Both the position numbers and the translations under genes were made by a program. A DNA stretch of 48,324 nt from an uncultured Pirellulaceae bacterium. Lineage in GTDB: Bacteria > Planctomycetota > Planctomycetia > Pirellulales > Pirellulaceae. Location: contig CALFWR010000115.1 in assembly GCA_937928555.1 (NCBI GenBank), forward strand, positions 1 through 48,324, written 5' to 3'. The notes under the pieces are model-generated. The model was not told where the DNA came from. It saw only the letters and a list, made by a program, of their open reading frames with translations, and ran no database searches. Positions 34,984 through 44,201 of this stretch are shown here, one piece after another (position 1 is the first letter of the stretch; each line of letters starts with the position of its first letter).

Positions 34984-36372
34984 CTATTTCCGGTATTTCT
35001 TTTCGAGGCGATGGCGATTTTCTTCTTCGACGGTCAAATGACCCCAGCGAAGAGCTTCGTCTTGCGTGTAGGCTTTTCCAAGCTGCAGCGCGATCATGGC
35101 TTTGCACATCTCGTAGCCTAGGTAAAACGAATGCGAGGCGTCAAGGTTTTTCGGTTGCGTGGCCGCAAGGGCGTCGAAAACTTCAAACGGATCCGCGCTG
35201 CTCCAGCGAGTCCGGTTGCCCATTAAATGAATCTGTCCGTTTTCAGCAAGGATGCGGTAGTTGTGGTCCTTGATGTTCGCCGCCAAAGCCGCGATTTCCG
35301 CGTCGTCCAACGGCAGCAGTTGCGGGTCGCGGAGCGATACCAGGTCGTAGCCAAGATTCTTCGGAGGGACTTTTTCGTTGATCGAATGACGCACCAACCG
35401 CCGGGCAATGTCGCACTCACGAACGCTTGTCCTCGCCCAGTTGATCACCTGAGTCGTCAGCACGCTGCGGATACCAAGCTCCTGGCAGATCGCCAGCAGT
35501 AAAAAGTTGACACCCGCAGAATCAACATCCGTCAGCTCCGTCAGGTTTCCGATACCCATCATCATTTCCGCATCGGGCCATCGTGAACGCGCGTCCATGT
35601 AGCGCCGGAGGCTGGCTGCAAACCCAAACCCAACCGGTTCAAGAATCGGGTCCAGTCGCATCGATACGCCGTCGGCAGCAAGGAAGTCAATCGTCTCCTG
35701 CATCGAGACAATGTCGCGAATATCATCGGGGATCACGACGACTTCGCAGCCCCAGCTTTTGGCCGCTTCGCGATTGGAGCTGTTCACCGAAAGGACCAAC
35801 TCGGCTCCCGCCTGCACCGCTGGCGCGATTTCATCAGGATTGAGGCTGTCGATCGAAACGCGATGACCCTGGTCGATGAGTGCTTTGACGTAAACGCCCG
35901 ACTGTCCCCAGTTGCCTTTGGGCTCGCAGCCGACATCGATCAGCGTGGCACCATCGGCGCGATACGAATCGGCCAGCTCGAGGACTTGCTTGAGCGACAT
36001 TCGCGGCGCGTGGTTGATCTCGGCGATAATCTCAATGTCCCACTTGTCCATCGACGGCGGATCTTCTGCGGTGCCGAAGTACCGGGGCAGTTGGCGAAGG
36101 TCTTTTGGCCCGATGTCGATCGGCAGTTGCGTTTTTTGGAGCAATGCCGAAAGGTCCGCGTCGCAGTATCCCGGCAGCAAAATCCGTGTCGTCCCGGGGG
36201 GGATATCGATGCGTTTGGCGATCCAGTCGGGAGTCATCAATGCCGCGACAGTGATGGGCATGACCTGCACGGTCCACTGAAAGTCCACATCAGGGGACAG
36301 CTTTGTGAGAGTTTTCCGTAGAGCTGATTCAGCAAGTCTTCCGGTAACAAAATGAATTTGTTCGCTTGCCAT
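34984..36372 (-). CDS. Dihydropteroate synthase-like protein (DUF6513-type)
   Basis: From ATG 36372 the product has 462 residues: MASEQIHFVTGRLAESALRKTL, then MPITVAALMTPDWIAKRI, LLPGYCDADL, and a DHPS-like TIM-barrel half (IEIIAEINHAPRMSLKQVLELADSYRADGATLIDVGCEP, RVSIDSLNPDEI, MMMGIGNLTELTDVDSAGVN). This two-part protein occurs in tetrahydromethanopterin clusters of methylotrophs and planctomycetes. It is probably the pterin-linking step. It is read toward pabB in the same block. Confidence 0.82.
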   Translation of the reverse strand: MASEQIHFVTGRLAESALRKTLTKLSPDVDFQWTVQVMPITVAALMTPDWIAKRIDIPPGTTRILLPGYCDADLSALLQKTQLPIDIGPKDLRQLPRYFGTAEDPPSMDKWDIEIIAEINHAPRMSLKQVLELADSYRADGATLIDVGCEPKGNWGQSGVYVKALIDQGHRVSIDSLNPDEIAPAVQAGAELVLSVNSSNREAAKSWGCEVVVIPDDIRDIVSMQETIDFLAADGVSMRLDPILEPVGFGFAASLRRYMDARSRWPDAEMMMGIGNLTELTDVDSAGVNFLLLAICQELGIRSVLTTQVINWARTSVRECDIARRLVRHSINEKVPPKNLGYDLVSLRDPQLLPLDDAEIAALAANIKDHNYRILAENGQIHLMGNRTRWSSADPFEVFDALAATQPKNLDASHSFYLGYEMCKAMIALQLGKAYTQDEALRWGHLTVEEENRHRLEKKYRK

Positions 36373-36476
36373 AGACGAGGATTTGGGTGGACACCCTTGT
36401 GAAAAACTTGTCACCGAAGGGGTAACTGAATATCGTGGGTGTTATTGAGATGTATCTGACTGCGAGAACCGCCACC

Positions 36477-37628
36477 ATGAAATCGATGCGATCGATCAAA
36501 GCCTTGCGGTACGCAAAGCGACTGATCGGGTTTGACTCCACCAGCTACCGCTCCAATCGGGCGATCGCCAAGTATCTTGAAATGAAGCTTACCAAGCATG
36601 GTTTCGTTGTCGAGGTGCTGGAGTATCGAGACCCGAACAATACCCGCAAAGTCAACGTGGTGGCCAAAAAAGGCAGCGGCAACGGAGGGCTTGGCTACTT
36701 TGCGCACTCCGACGTCGTCCCGGCTGACAAATGGTTCACTGAAAAGTTTACACCGTTTCAGCCCGCGGTGGCCAGAGAGCGGCTGTACGGGCGGGGTGCC
36801 TGCGACATGAAAGGCTCGATCGCCTGCATGCTCGCTGCGGCACAGCGAGTCAGTTGGGACAGTCTCACCGCCCCGCTGTACGTTGTCGTGACGTCCGACG
36901 AAGAAGTCGGGTTCGACGGCGCCAAATTCGTCGCCGAAGAAAGCAAGCTCTACCGCGAGATGGTGGACTTCAAAACTCGAGGAATCATCGGCGAACCGAC
37001 GTCGCTGGAGATCGTTCATGCGCACAAGGGGTCGGTCGAAATCACCGCCAGGGCAAAAGGCAAATCCGGTCATTCGAGTACCCACGCAGCGGACAACGCC
37101 ACGCTCAAGATGATCCCTTTTTTGGCTGAAATGAAAGCGATCTTTGACGAAACAGAAAACGATCCAAAATGGCATAACGAGCTTTTCGAACCGCCCACTC
37201 TCAGCCCCAACATTCTGGTCAACGACAACTCTCCGGCTCGCAACGTGACGGCATCCCGCTGCATGGCGAAAGTCTACCTCAGGCCCATGCCCGCGATCGA
37301 CCACGAACCGTTGCTTGAACGAATGGAAAAAGTCGCCCGGGAGAATAACATTCGACTGAAAGTCCATCGTCAGGCAGAGCCATTTTTTGCGGATCCTTCT
37401 TCTGATTTTGTTCAACAGATGTTGTCCATCGTTCACAAGAAACGCCCTCGCACGGTATCTTACGGAACCGACGGAGGCGTGTTCTCGGAGATCGAAGAGA
37501 AAGTCGTCTGCGGTCCCGGCAGTATCGACCAAGCGCACACGCCCAACGAATGGATCAGCCTGGAACAATTGGATCGCGGAACCGAGATATTTGAAAAGAT
37601 GATTCGCCACTGGTGCTGCCAGTCGTGA
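36477..37628 (+). CDS. M20 family peptidase (ArgE/DapE-like)
   Basis: The start could be GTG 36435, ATG 36450 or ATG 36477. I use 36477 (MKSMRSIKALRYAKRLIGFDST), which fits the family start. The 383-residue product shows YFAHSDVVP (HxD), GRGACDMKG, VVTSDEEVG and GIIGEPTSLEIVHAHKGSVE, plus GTDGGVF. M20 members are zinc amidohydrolases such as acetylornithine deacetylase or succinyl-DAP desuccinylase. The ArgA-like GNAT gene just downstream suggests arginine or lysine-related metabolism. Confidence 0.8.
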   Translation: MKSMRSIKALRYAKRLIGFDSTSYRSNRAIAKYLEMKLTKHGFVVEVLEYRDPNNTRKVNVVAKKGSGNGGLGYFAHSDVVPADKWFTEKFTPFQPAVARERLYGRGACDMKGSIACMLAAAQRVSWDSLTAPLYVVVTSDEEVGFDGAKFVAEESKLYREMVDFKTRGIIGEPTSLEIVHAHKGSVEITARAKGKSGHSSTHAADNATLKMIPFLAEMKAIFDETENDPKWHNELFEPPTLSPNILVNDNSPARNVTASRCMAKVYLRPMPAIDHEPLLERMEKVARENNIRLKVHRQAEPFFADPSSDFVQQMLSIVHKKRPRTVSYGTDGGVFSEIEEKVVCGPGSIDQAHTPNEWISLEQLDRGTEIFEKMIRHWCCQS

Positions 37629-37642
37629 ATGAGGGGGAATTC

Positions 37643-38071
37643 ATGGAAGAAAATTATGTAGTGCGATCGGCCACTGCCGACGACCTAGAAGCGGTTGTGA
37701 AATTTCTGCGGCCGTTTATGGACCAAGAACTTGTCTTGCGGCGGACATCGATCGAACTTGAACTGCTTCTGCGGCATGCTTTTATGGCGTTTTCGGGTTC
37801 GCAAATCGTGGGATTCGTGGCCTTGGAGGTGTACAACAAAAAACTGGCTGAAATTCAGTGTCTGGGCGTGTGTCCGAACCATCGGCGGATGGGCATTGGT
37901 CGCGAACTGGTACGTCGCTGCGTGGAGCGCGGGCGGGAACAGAAAGTCCGCGAAGTCATGGCGATCACGGCCACCGATGAGATGTTCCAGAACTGTGGCT
38001 TTGACTACGCACTGCCCGGGCAAAAGCGGGCTTTGTTTGTGCAGACCGAGGGTAACGAAACGGAAGCATAA
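37643..38071 (+). CDS. GNAT N-acetyltransferase, ArgA-like
   Basis: The 142-residue product has ATADDLEAVVKFLRPFM, AEIQCLGVCPNHRRMGIGRELVRRCVERG and ATDEMFQNCGFDYA. This fits the GNAT fold with the CoA-binding Q/RxxGxG/A loop and the short N-acetylglutamate synthase style. ATG 37643 follows a GAGGGGG ribosome-binding site. It lies 14 bases after the M20 gene, so the two are likely co-transcribed. Confidence 0.8.
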   Translation: MEENYVVRSATADDLEAVVKFLRPFMDQELVLRRTSIELELLLRHAFMAFSGSQIVGFVALEVYNKKLAEIQCLGVCPNHRRMGIGRELVRRCVERGREQKVREVMAITATDEMFQNCGFDYALPGQKRALFVQTEGNETEA

Positions 38072-38119
38072 GGGCATCGCGGCCTGCCCCGGTTCCGTTT
38101 TCGAATCACTGCCGCGAGG

Positions 38120-39679
38120 CTATTGCACCAGTCCAAGGTAGAAGCTGAAGACTTTCTCGTCGTCACCTTCGGCCGAGTTGACCGGAAAGGCAAAATCAAA
38201 CGCGAGCGGAGCCCCGATGCCAAGGGCCGGCACGTGAACTCTCAAACCCACACCCGGTGCGACACGGAAGTTGTCTCCGCTGAGTTCAATGTTTTCTTCG
38301 ACTGTACCAAAGTCACAGAACACGACCCCTTTGACCATGTCGTCAGGCGTGATCGGGAAAACGTACTCAACGGTGTTGAGCCATTGAAACTCGCCACCGA
38401 CACGAACGCCGTTTTCAACCGGAGCGGCACCACGAAATTCGTAACCGCGAAGCGACGAAAATCCGCCAGCAAAGTAGTTCTCAAAGATCGGTGTGGACGA
38501 ACCGGAGAATCCAAGTTTGGTTCCGTAGGTCAGGGTATGACGTCCGGAGCCATCGGGACGTTCATACAGCAGGCGGTAGCGACGGTATTCGATGTCTCCG
38601 CGTGGGTAGTCAAAATCGCCAAATCCCTGTGTGTAGGTGGCTGTGAAGAGTGTGCCTTCGGTGGCAAGGAAGGGATGGTCACGCGTGTCTCGAGTCAGGC
38701 CGATGTTGAACAGGAACAGGTCGCTGTCGCCAAGTGATTCGTTAAGCTGTTGTGAGGTCGTGACTCGTGGATTGTCAATTTCGACATTCTCCAGTCGCAA
38801 GCCAAAGTTGATCGAAAGGTCAGGTGTGAGTCTTCGTCCGAAAGAAACACGACCGCCGACCCGCTGTTCATCCCAGTCGAAGAAGCGGCGGTCGAAAAGG
38901 TATCCCGAAAGGCTGAAGCTGTAGTCGGTTCCAAACAGGTAGGGCTCGGAAAAGCTGACCAGATAACGTTGAACGTTCCGGCCGGGAACAAGTTCGAGAC
39001 GAAACGCCTGCCCGCCGCCGCGCCACGCCGTTCCGTCGAGGATATCCTGAAAGCTGCGTGGCCACGCCCTGATGTCAAAGTTCCGTTCGTCGATCACGAA
39101 TTGACCGACGATTCCGTTGTCCGAGTTGTAGGCTCCACCAACGTTGATGCTTCCGGTTTGCGTTTCACCCACGAAAACGTCAATGTCCGCGAAGTTGGTT
39201 CCCAGTGGGATGGAGTTTGGGTCGATGCCGGCAATACCGGTGCCTGGCGATGGCAGTCCGAATGCACCGGTCGCATTCTCGGGATATTGGTATTGGGTTT
39301 GCTGCACGCCGCCGCCGGAACCGGACGCAGGTATTTGCGACGCCTGATAGGGCTGGTCGGGACTTTGGGCGCGGAATTTGGGGGGCTCGGCAGCGATTTC
39401 AGCAGCGATTTCAGCAGCGACGATTTCCTGTTTGGCTTGAACGCTTTTTTCCTGGTCTCCTGTCAACGCGACCAGATGGCTGGCCTTTGCGACCCAATGC
39501 GATTTCGAATACTGGTCCTGAACCAGATTCTGAAACGCCGAGTTGTCACGCGAGCTGGTGAACTTGTCCTGCATCGCACAGCCTGAAGCCATCAACAGCA
39601 CGAACCCTGCAACGGCGATGCCGGCAGTGAGATGATTCAAGTTTCTCAATTCAGTTCTCATCGGTTTTAGCGTGGACAT
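38120..39679 (-). CDS. BamA/Omp85-type outer-membrane barrel (lipoprotein)
   Basis: The 519-residue protein has a signal with lipobox (LLMASGC), a linker with Gln/Gly-rich parts, then an Omp85 beta-barrel ending: VSFSEPYLFGTDYSFSLSGYLFDRRFFDWDEQRVGGRVSFGR, GGFSSLRGYEFRGAAP (the VRGF/Y-type motif), VFCDFGTVEENIELSGDNFRVAPGVGLRVHVPALG, and a terminal FSFYLGLVQ. It lacks POTRA domains, which are encoded by the gene ending three bases before it starts. Together they form one outer-membrane assembly pore. Confidence 0.82.
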   Translation of the reverse strand: MSTLKPMRTELRNLNHLTAGIAVAGFVLLMASGCAMQDKFTSSRDNSAFQNLVQDQYSKSHWVAKASHLVALTGDQEKSVQAKQEIVAAEIAAEIAAEPPKFRAQSPDQPYQASQIPASGSGGGVQQTQYQYPENATGAFGLPSPGTGIAGIDPNSIPLGTNFADIDVFVGETQTGSINVGGAYNSDNGIVGQFVIDERNFDIRAWPRSFQDILDGTAWRGGGQAFRLELVPGRNVQRYLVSFSEPYLFGTDYSFSLSGYLFDRRFFDWDEQRVGGRVSFGRRLTPDLSINFGLRLENVEIDNPRVTTSQQLNESLGDSDLFLFNIGLTRDTRDHPFLATEGTLFTATYTQGFGDFDYPRGDIEYRRYRLLYERPDGSGRHTLTYGTKLGFSGSSTPIFENYFAGGFSSLRGYEFRGAAPVENGVRVGGEFQWLNTVEYVFPITPDDMVKGVVFCDFGTVEENIELSGDNFRVAPGVGLRVHVPALGIGAPLAFDFAFPVNSAEGDDEKVFSFYLGLVQ

Positions 39680-39682
39680 GAT

Positions 39683-41296
39683 TTAGTACCTCGAACCAGA
39701 TCCCTGGGGCCGCGAACCGGAACCCTGAGGCCTTGAGCCAGAGCCCCGGGAAGGGGACCGTGGACGTGATGCGGTTCGGGAAATGGAATTGCCGCTGCCA
39801 TCTTTTGGTTTGACGACGATCCGCGGAGGCACACTGCCGGGTTCCTGCCCGCTGGCAAAAATTCTTGCAGCTCCAAGCCTTTTTTCGTCGTTGGATATTT
39901 TGTTGGCGTCGATCAGGTCGCCGGGGCGAAGGGAAAGACGGTTGCGGACGACTTCGTGTCGCGTGATGCCGTTTCCGCCCTCGTAGTGAATGTTGATTGT
40001 GCCGACGCGATACTGTTCGCCTTCTTCGATTTTGTAGACCATGTCCAGAAAACCGGGCTCTTCGAGGAAGCGTGGTTCGGCCTGAACGTCTGCAAAAACG
40101 AATCCGTTTTCTCCGTAGATTTCGCGTAACGAGCGAACGTCTTCGGACATGCGAGCCGAATTGAATTCGGGCATTTCGCCGTTTACCGGTTTCAGCTGCA
40201 GTAGTTGCGAAAGCTGTTCACCGCTCCAGCTTTGATTGCCAACGAATCGGACCTCGCGAACTCTGTAACGCGGGCCTTCGTTGATGATAAAGCGAATCGT
40301 CAGCCAGCGGCCATCGTTGCTTTCTTCGATTTCGCGGCCGATCTGTACGTTGAAAAAGCCCAGGCTCTTGTAGTACGACTCGAGCCGAACGACGTCCTGG
40401 TCGATTTCTTTTTTTCGGGCCAGGCCGCCAAAAAGTTTGGCAATGCCGGGTTTGGCTTTGATGAAGTGCTTCAGGCGACCGTCGGTGGCGATCGTGTTGC
40501 CTTCGAATGTGACGTTCCAAATGCGTTGCTTTTGGTCTTCGTGAATCAAAAAGATGACGTTGGAATGGGAGGCTTCGTTGCCCTCCTGGATTTCAACCTG
40601 CGTCCGCGGGTAGCCCCGGTCGCGATAAAGTTCCTCAATGCGGGTCTTTGCAATGCGAATGCGATGCACGTCCAGGTGAGCAATCTCTTCAAGGCCCGAC
40701 TCGCGGCTAAGTGTTCTGTCATCGATGCCACGGTTGCCGATGAACTCGATTTTTGAAACGCTGTTGCGTTCGGAAATGTCAAAGGTGACTTCGACGCCAT
40801 CGGGTGTTTGGTTGATGTAGGGGCCGTGGACGCGTTCGACTTCGGGTAGCTTCCAAAGTTTCTGAACGTCGTGATGCAGTTGGGCAGGGTCGTAGAACCG
40901 GCCTTCGCGAGTGGAGATCGTCCGGCGAAGGTGGTGGGTTGCAAGCGATCGGTTGCCGTTAAAGTTGACCGCCGAGATCAGCTGTGAGCGATCGATGTTG
41001 TCTTCGACTGTCACGACCGGAGCGTCCAGCTTTAACCGGTGGCTCTGGCTGTTGAGCAAGGCCGGTGGTTGGCTGGGTTGCTGACCGCCGCCGGGACTTT
41101 GAAAACGAACGTTCTCAAGGTCTTCATCTGCCAGTTCTGCGACGTCGAACTCGGGTCCGTCAAGACGAACCGGGGGCGCAGGGATCCTTGACGAATCGAT
41201 TGGCCCCGTCGCGCAACCGATCGTGAGAAGCGTTGCGGCGCAGGTTGCCAAAAGTGCCAGTTTGTTAGCGATAATCGGGAGTGGAACTCCGGTCAT
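39683..41296 (-). CDS. POTRA-domain lipoprotein, N-terminal half of a split BamA
   Basis: I chose ATG 41296 (MTGVPLPIIANKL); ATG 41308 is also possible. The product has a lipobox (LLTIGC) and then several POTRA repeats: LISAVNFNGNRSLATHHLRRTISTREG, VSKIEFIGNRGIDDRTLSRE, RIWNVTFEGNTIATDGRLKHFIKAKPG, RVREVRFVGNQSWSGEQLSQLLQLKPVNG and YRVGTINIHYEGGNGITRHEVVRNRL. The C-terminus is a low-complexity Gly/Ser/Arg/Gln tail with a GSGSRPQ repeat. The barrel gene starts three bases after its stop. They probably act together in outer-membrane protein assembly. Confidence 0.82.
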   Translation of the reverse strand: MTGVPLPIIANKLALLATCAATLLTIGCATGPIDSSRIPAPPVRLDGPEFDVAELADEDLENVRFQSPGGGQQPSQPPALLNSQSHRLKLDAPVVTVEDNIDRSQLISAVNFNGNRSLATHHLRRTISTREGRFYDPAQLHHDVQKLWKLPEVERVHGPYINQTPDGVEVTFDISERNSVSKIEFIGNRGIDDRTLSRESGLEEIAHLDVHRIRIAKTRIEELYRDRGYPRTQVEIQEGNEASHSNVIFLIHEDQKQRIWNVTFEGNTIATDGRLKHFIKAKPGIAKLFGGLARKKEIDQDVVRLESYYKSLGFFNVQIGREIEESNDGRWLTIRFIINEGPRYRVREVRFVGNQSWSGEQLSQLLQLKPVNGEMPEFNSARMSEDVRSLREIYGENGFVFADVQAEPRFLEEPGFLDMVYKIEEGEQYRVGTINIHYEGGNGITRHEVVRNRLSLRPGDLIDANKISNDEKRLGAARIFASGQEPGSVPPRIVVKPKDGSGNSISRTASRPRSPSRGSGSRPQGSGSRPQGSGSRY

Positions 41297-41919
41297 CCTT
41301 GACCTCATTCTTGAATTTTTTCCGCTGCGTAAGTACCGAAACGCCCAAAAACGAGCAAGTCTGAAAAGGCAGCGTTGTTTGCTAGCGACGAGCGATGAAC
41401 TTCGTGGAGGACGTGGTACGGGCGGATGCAAGAAGGGTTCGAAAGCGTTTTATTTTTTCCGGATTCGGCAGCGCGGACGACGGGTTGGAAGGTTCGATTT
41501 TGGCGGGCGAGACGCTGTTTTAGCGAGGCGTTGGAAGAATTCGTGATTCCTTTCGCTTGCAGTTTTTTGTCGAGATGCTGTGGGTAGGACGGGTGGCCTG
41601 GACTTCCTGGTTGCTTCCGCCAATGCAGTAATCGCCGCTGCGCGGCGGCCAGGAGTTGTGAAGTGGAATGCTGTTTTGTGTTGCTGTGGAAATGCGGGAG
41701 TGCCTGGTTGGGATTGGAAACGACGGGAGATGGGTAGAGTGCGCTGGAAATGGCGGTCGAGATTTGGCGGGAGAGGGCTGGAAGTGCTGACCACCGATGC
41801 CAGATGTGTCTAAGCAATCAAAAAACAATGATTGGCAGATTAGGCAGTGGGATTCGCCAGAATTCCGAGCTCCAAAGGATTTCGGTTGAAATCTACTACG
41901 AGTCGTTGTTTCGCCGATG
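41297..41919. other. Gene-free interval of ~620 bp
   Basis: Open frames exist on both strands but none shows a recognisable domain, signal or plausible ribosome-binding site. It likely holds the promoter of the BamA pair and the 3' end of the gene on its right. Confidence 0.45.
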
Positions 41920-42804
41920 CTAACGCAGCTTTTGCTCGAGGTCGGTTTGCCAAGTGTTGGCGGGTGGTAGTTGGGCGTGCGTTTTGGAAAGAGCGAACTT
42001 CATCAGAATCGATTTTTCGCTACGAGTGCCCGCCGGTGAGTCGGCGGCGACGTCCTTGCGGAGGATTTCGAGCTGAGCCTGTTGGATGTCGAGGCCGTAG
42101 CCAGATATCAGCGCCGCCGTTGCTTCGAAGGTTTTTCGTTCGGTGGTCGAATCGACAGCAACCAGCACGTTGGCGACATCGGGTGTGTCGTCAATGCTGA
42201 TGTTGATCGGATTGTTGGCCAGCGATTGATAGGCGTCCAGCAGCGGAGCAAACTTGTCGGTGTTGCCGTTGAGGAGTGTCGAGGGTCTGAACCGGGAAAG
42301 GAAATCGCTGACTTGTCCGGTGTCCGCGCCCGATGAGGTTGCGAGTCGTTCCACCATTTCAGGATCAGGCCGACCCGCAGAGAGGCTTTCTTCGTCGCCG
42401 AATTCGAACACGTCCAGGATAAAGTCATGGGACTGGGAGGTGAAGATGTTGGCGCCGACCAACAGCGTTTCCTTGCCCGGGAGCTCAGAGAGGATCTTTG
42501 CGAGCTGGCCGGTGTAGTTGCTGCGGCCGAGGACCGCGATCTGGTTTCCGTCGCTGGAGTGCAGGAACAGTTCGCCCGTGAATTGGCAGATGCGGGAGGC
42601 AAGAAGGCCCTTGAGGTGGATGACCTGATCTTCGTGGAGGATCCGCTGAAAGTACTCCGCGGGCAGGTCGCGAACGATGCTTGTGACCGCGTCATCAAGC
42701 TCGAAGTCGATGTCGGCCCGAATCTCTTCGATCAGATCCACAATCCGTCGCCGATCGTCGTCGCTGTTCGAAGATTCACGCGGAAGCCTGAATTCCTGAT
42801 TCAT
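41920..42804 (-). CDS. Protein resembling the N-terminal region of NAD-glutamate dehydrogenase
   Basis: From ATG 42804 the 294-residue product includes IVRDLPAEYFQRILHEDQVIHLKGLLASRICQ and LLVGANIFTSQSHDFILDVFEFGDEE, a pattern seen in the N-terminal (ACT-like) part of large NAD-dependent glutamate dehydrogenases. The catalytic part is absent. It could be a truncated relic or a standalone regulator. I cannot tell which from sequence. Confidence 0.5.
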   Translation of the reverse strand: MNQEFRLPRESSNSDDDRRRIVDLIEEIRADIDFELDDAVTSIVRDLPAEYFQRILHEDQVIHLKGLLASRICQFTGELFLHSSDGNQIAVLGRSNYTGQLAKILSELPGKETLLVGANIFTSQSHDFILDVFEFGDEESLSAGRPDPEMVERLATSSGADTGQVSDFLSRFRPSTLLNGNTDKFAPLLDAYQSLANNPINISIDDTPDVANVLVAVDSTTERKTFEATAALISGYGLDIQQAQLEILRKDVAADSPAGTRSEKSILMKFALSKTHAQLPPANTWQTDLEQKLR

Positions 42805-42905
42805 TGTCTGAGTTGGGCAAAGGACTGGGCGGCAACGAAAAAAGGCTGGAAAAATCCAGCCCATTGTGTCGTTTCGATCTGTTGTCGTTTCGAAAACGCA
42901 GCGTG

Positions 42906-43313
42906 TTAACGTTTTGAGAACTGAGTGCTGCGACGGGCACCGTGAAGGCCTGGTTTCTTACGCTCTTTCATGCGTGAGTCACGCGTGAGGAATCCGCCGT
43001 CGCGAAGTGCAGAGAAGTTTTCCGGGTCGTAGTTAACCAGGGCACGGGCAAGTCCCATGCGGCAAGCACCGGATTGACCTGAAACGCCGCCGCCTTTGAC
43101 AAGGATACGGGTGTCGACAGATTCCGTGGCTCCGACGGCTGCGAAAGTCGCAAGGATCGCCTGGCGGTCCTGTTCGTTGCAGAAAAATTCGTCCAGCTTT
43201 TTGCCGTTAACGATAATGCTTCCGGAGCCCGCTTTGACGCGAACGCGAGCAACAGATGACTTGCGGCGTCCGGTACCGAGTGCTTCGCTGGTTTTGGGGT
43301 CTGTCTTTGCCAT
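42906..43313 (-). CDS. rpsI: 30S ribosomal protein S9
   Basis: The product carries ALGTGRRKSSVARVRV, KGGGVSGQSGACRMGLARALV, SRMKERKKPGLHGARRSTQFSKR, typical of S9 to the C-terminal basic tail that reaches the P site. Length 135. It follows rplM with a 21-base gap, the usual L13-S9 operon order. Confidence 0.97.
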   Translation of the reverse strand: MAKTDPKTSEALGTGRRKSSVARVRVKAGSGSIIVNGKKLDEFFCNEQDRQAILATFAAVGATESVDTRILVKGGGVSGQSGACRMGLARALVNYDPENFSALRDGGFLTRDSRMKERKKPGLHGARRSTQFSKR

Positions 43314-43334
43314 GATTCTGGTTCAGTTACGTTG

Positions 43335-43793
43335 TTAGGACTTGCTGGAACGACGCCATTGATCAAATGGCTTGGGTGATTGAGCCGAGTGCGGATGGTC
43401 AGCGCCAGGGTAAATTTTGAATTTGGCCAACATTTTGCGGCCAATCTTGTTCTTTGGCAACATCCGGCGAACGGCTTCACGCATGATGTCTTCGGGCTTT
43501 CGCGCGAGGCGATCGCCGATTGTCTCACTGCGTTGACCGGTGTATCCGGTGTACCATGTGTACTTACGCTGAAGTCGCTTGTTGCCGGTGTGGACAACCT
43601 TTTCACAGTTGGTCATGACGACAAAATCGCCAGTGTCCTTGTTGGGCGTGTAGGTTGGCTTGTGCTTGCCCATCAAAACGTTGGCAATGTCCGCAGCGAT
43701 GCGACCAACGGTTTCGTTCTCACCGTCAACGATGAACCATTCCTGTTGGAGTTCAGCGTCAAGTTGTGCGTTGTAGGATTTTGTGCCGGGCAC
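43335..43793 (-). CDS. rplM: 50S ribosomal protein L13
   Basis: Motifs WFIVDGENETVGRIAADIANVLMGKHKPTYTP, GDFVVMTNCEKVVHTGNKR, YTWYTGYTGQRSETIGDRLARKPEDIMREAVRRMLPKNKIGRKMLAKFKIYPGADHPH identify L13. I prefer the GTG at 43793 (after a GGAG), giving 152 residues; the open frame to 43850 adds 19 residues unlike the family. It leads the rplM-rpsI operon. Confidence 0.93.
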   Translation of the reverse strand: MPGTKSYNAQLDAELQQEWFIVDGENETVGRIAADIANVLMGKHKPTYTPNKDTGDFVVMTNCEKVVHTGNKRLQRKYTWYTGYTGQRSETIGDRLARKPEDIMREAVRRMLPKNKIGRKMLAKFKIYPGADHPHSAQSPKPFDQWRRSSKS

Positions 43794-44201
43794 GATCAGT
43801 CTCCGTTTACTTCTTTCAAGGGTCTCGCGTTTGTACCGGTCCCACTTCAATCGGACAAAACGAGGACCAGGCTCAAGGAGAATCCCGAGCCTGAAAAACT
43901 GCGGGCAGAATTTCCACAGTTGAGCGGCGAATTGTAGGCCCTATCGGAAAAAACAACAAGGGCTGGCCATTGGCCGGGGGCCGCTTTTTCGGGGTTATCG
44001 CCCGAAGGTATGGTGACGGCTACCCAATAATCGGCAAAAGTCGTGATTCCGGTCGTTTTGCGGGGCAAACTGGGCCTTTTCGAAGAGTTTTTCGGTCAGC
44101 ATCGCCTGAAAAAGTCCATATTTCGTCGCCTGACAGCAAACCACCGTCGCTGCCAAGCGTAATTGAGCCGACCGATTCGAGTTCAAAACTTGCCGAGAGC
44201 C
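43794..44201. other. Intergenic stretch upstream of rplM
   Basis: No gene recognised. Should hold the promoter of the L13-S9 operon on the minus strand and of the small gene on the plus strand. Confidence 0.45.

Noticed and set aside
36411..37610. Long open frame antisense to the M20 peptidase.
   Set aside because: Shadow frame; the plus-strand peptidase has all zinc motifs.
41305..41817. Minus-strand open frame of 170 codons.
   Set aside because: No motif, no ribosome-binding site, and biased composition; not supported as a gene.
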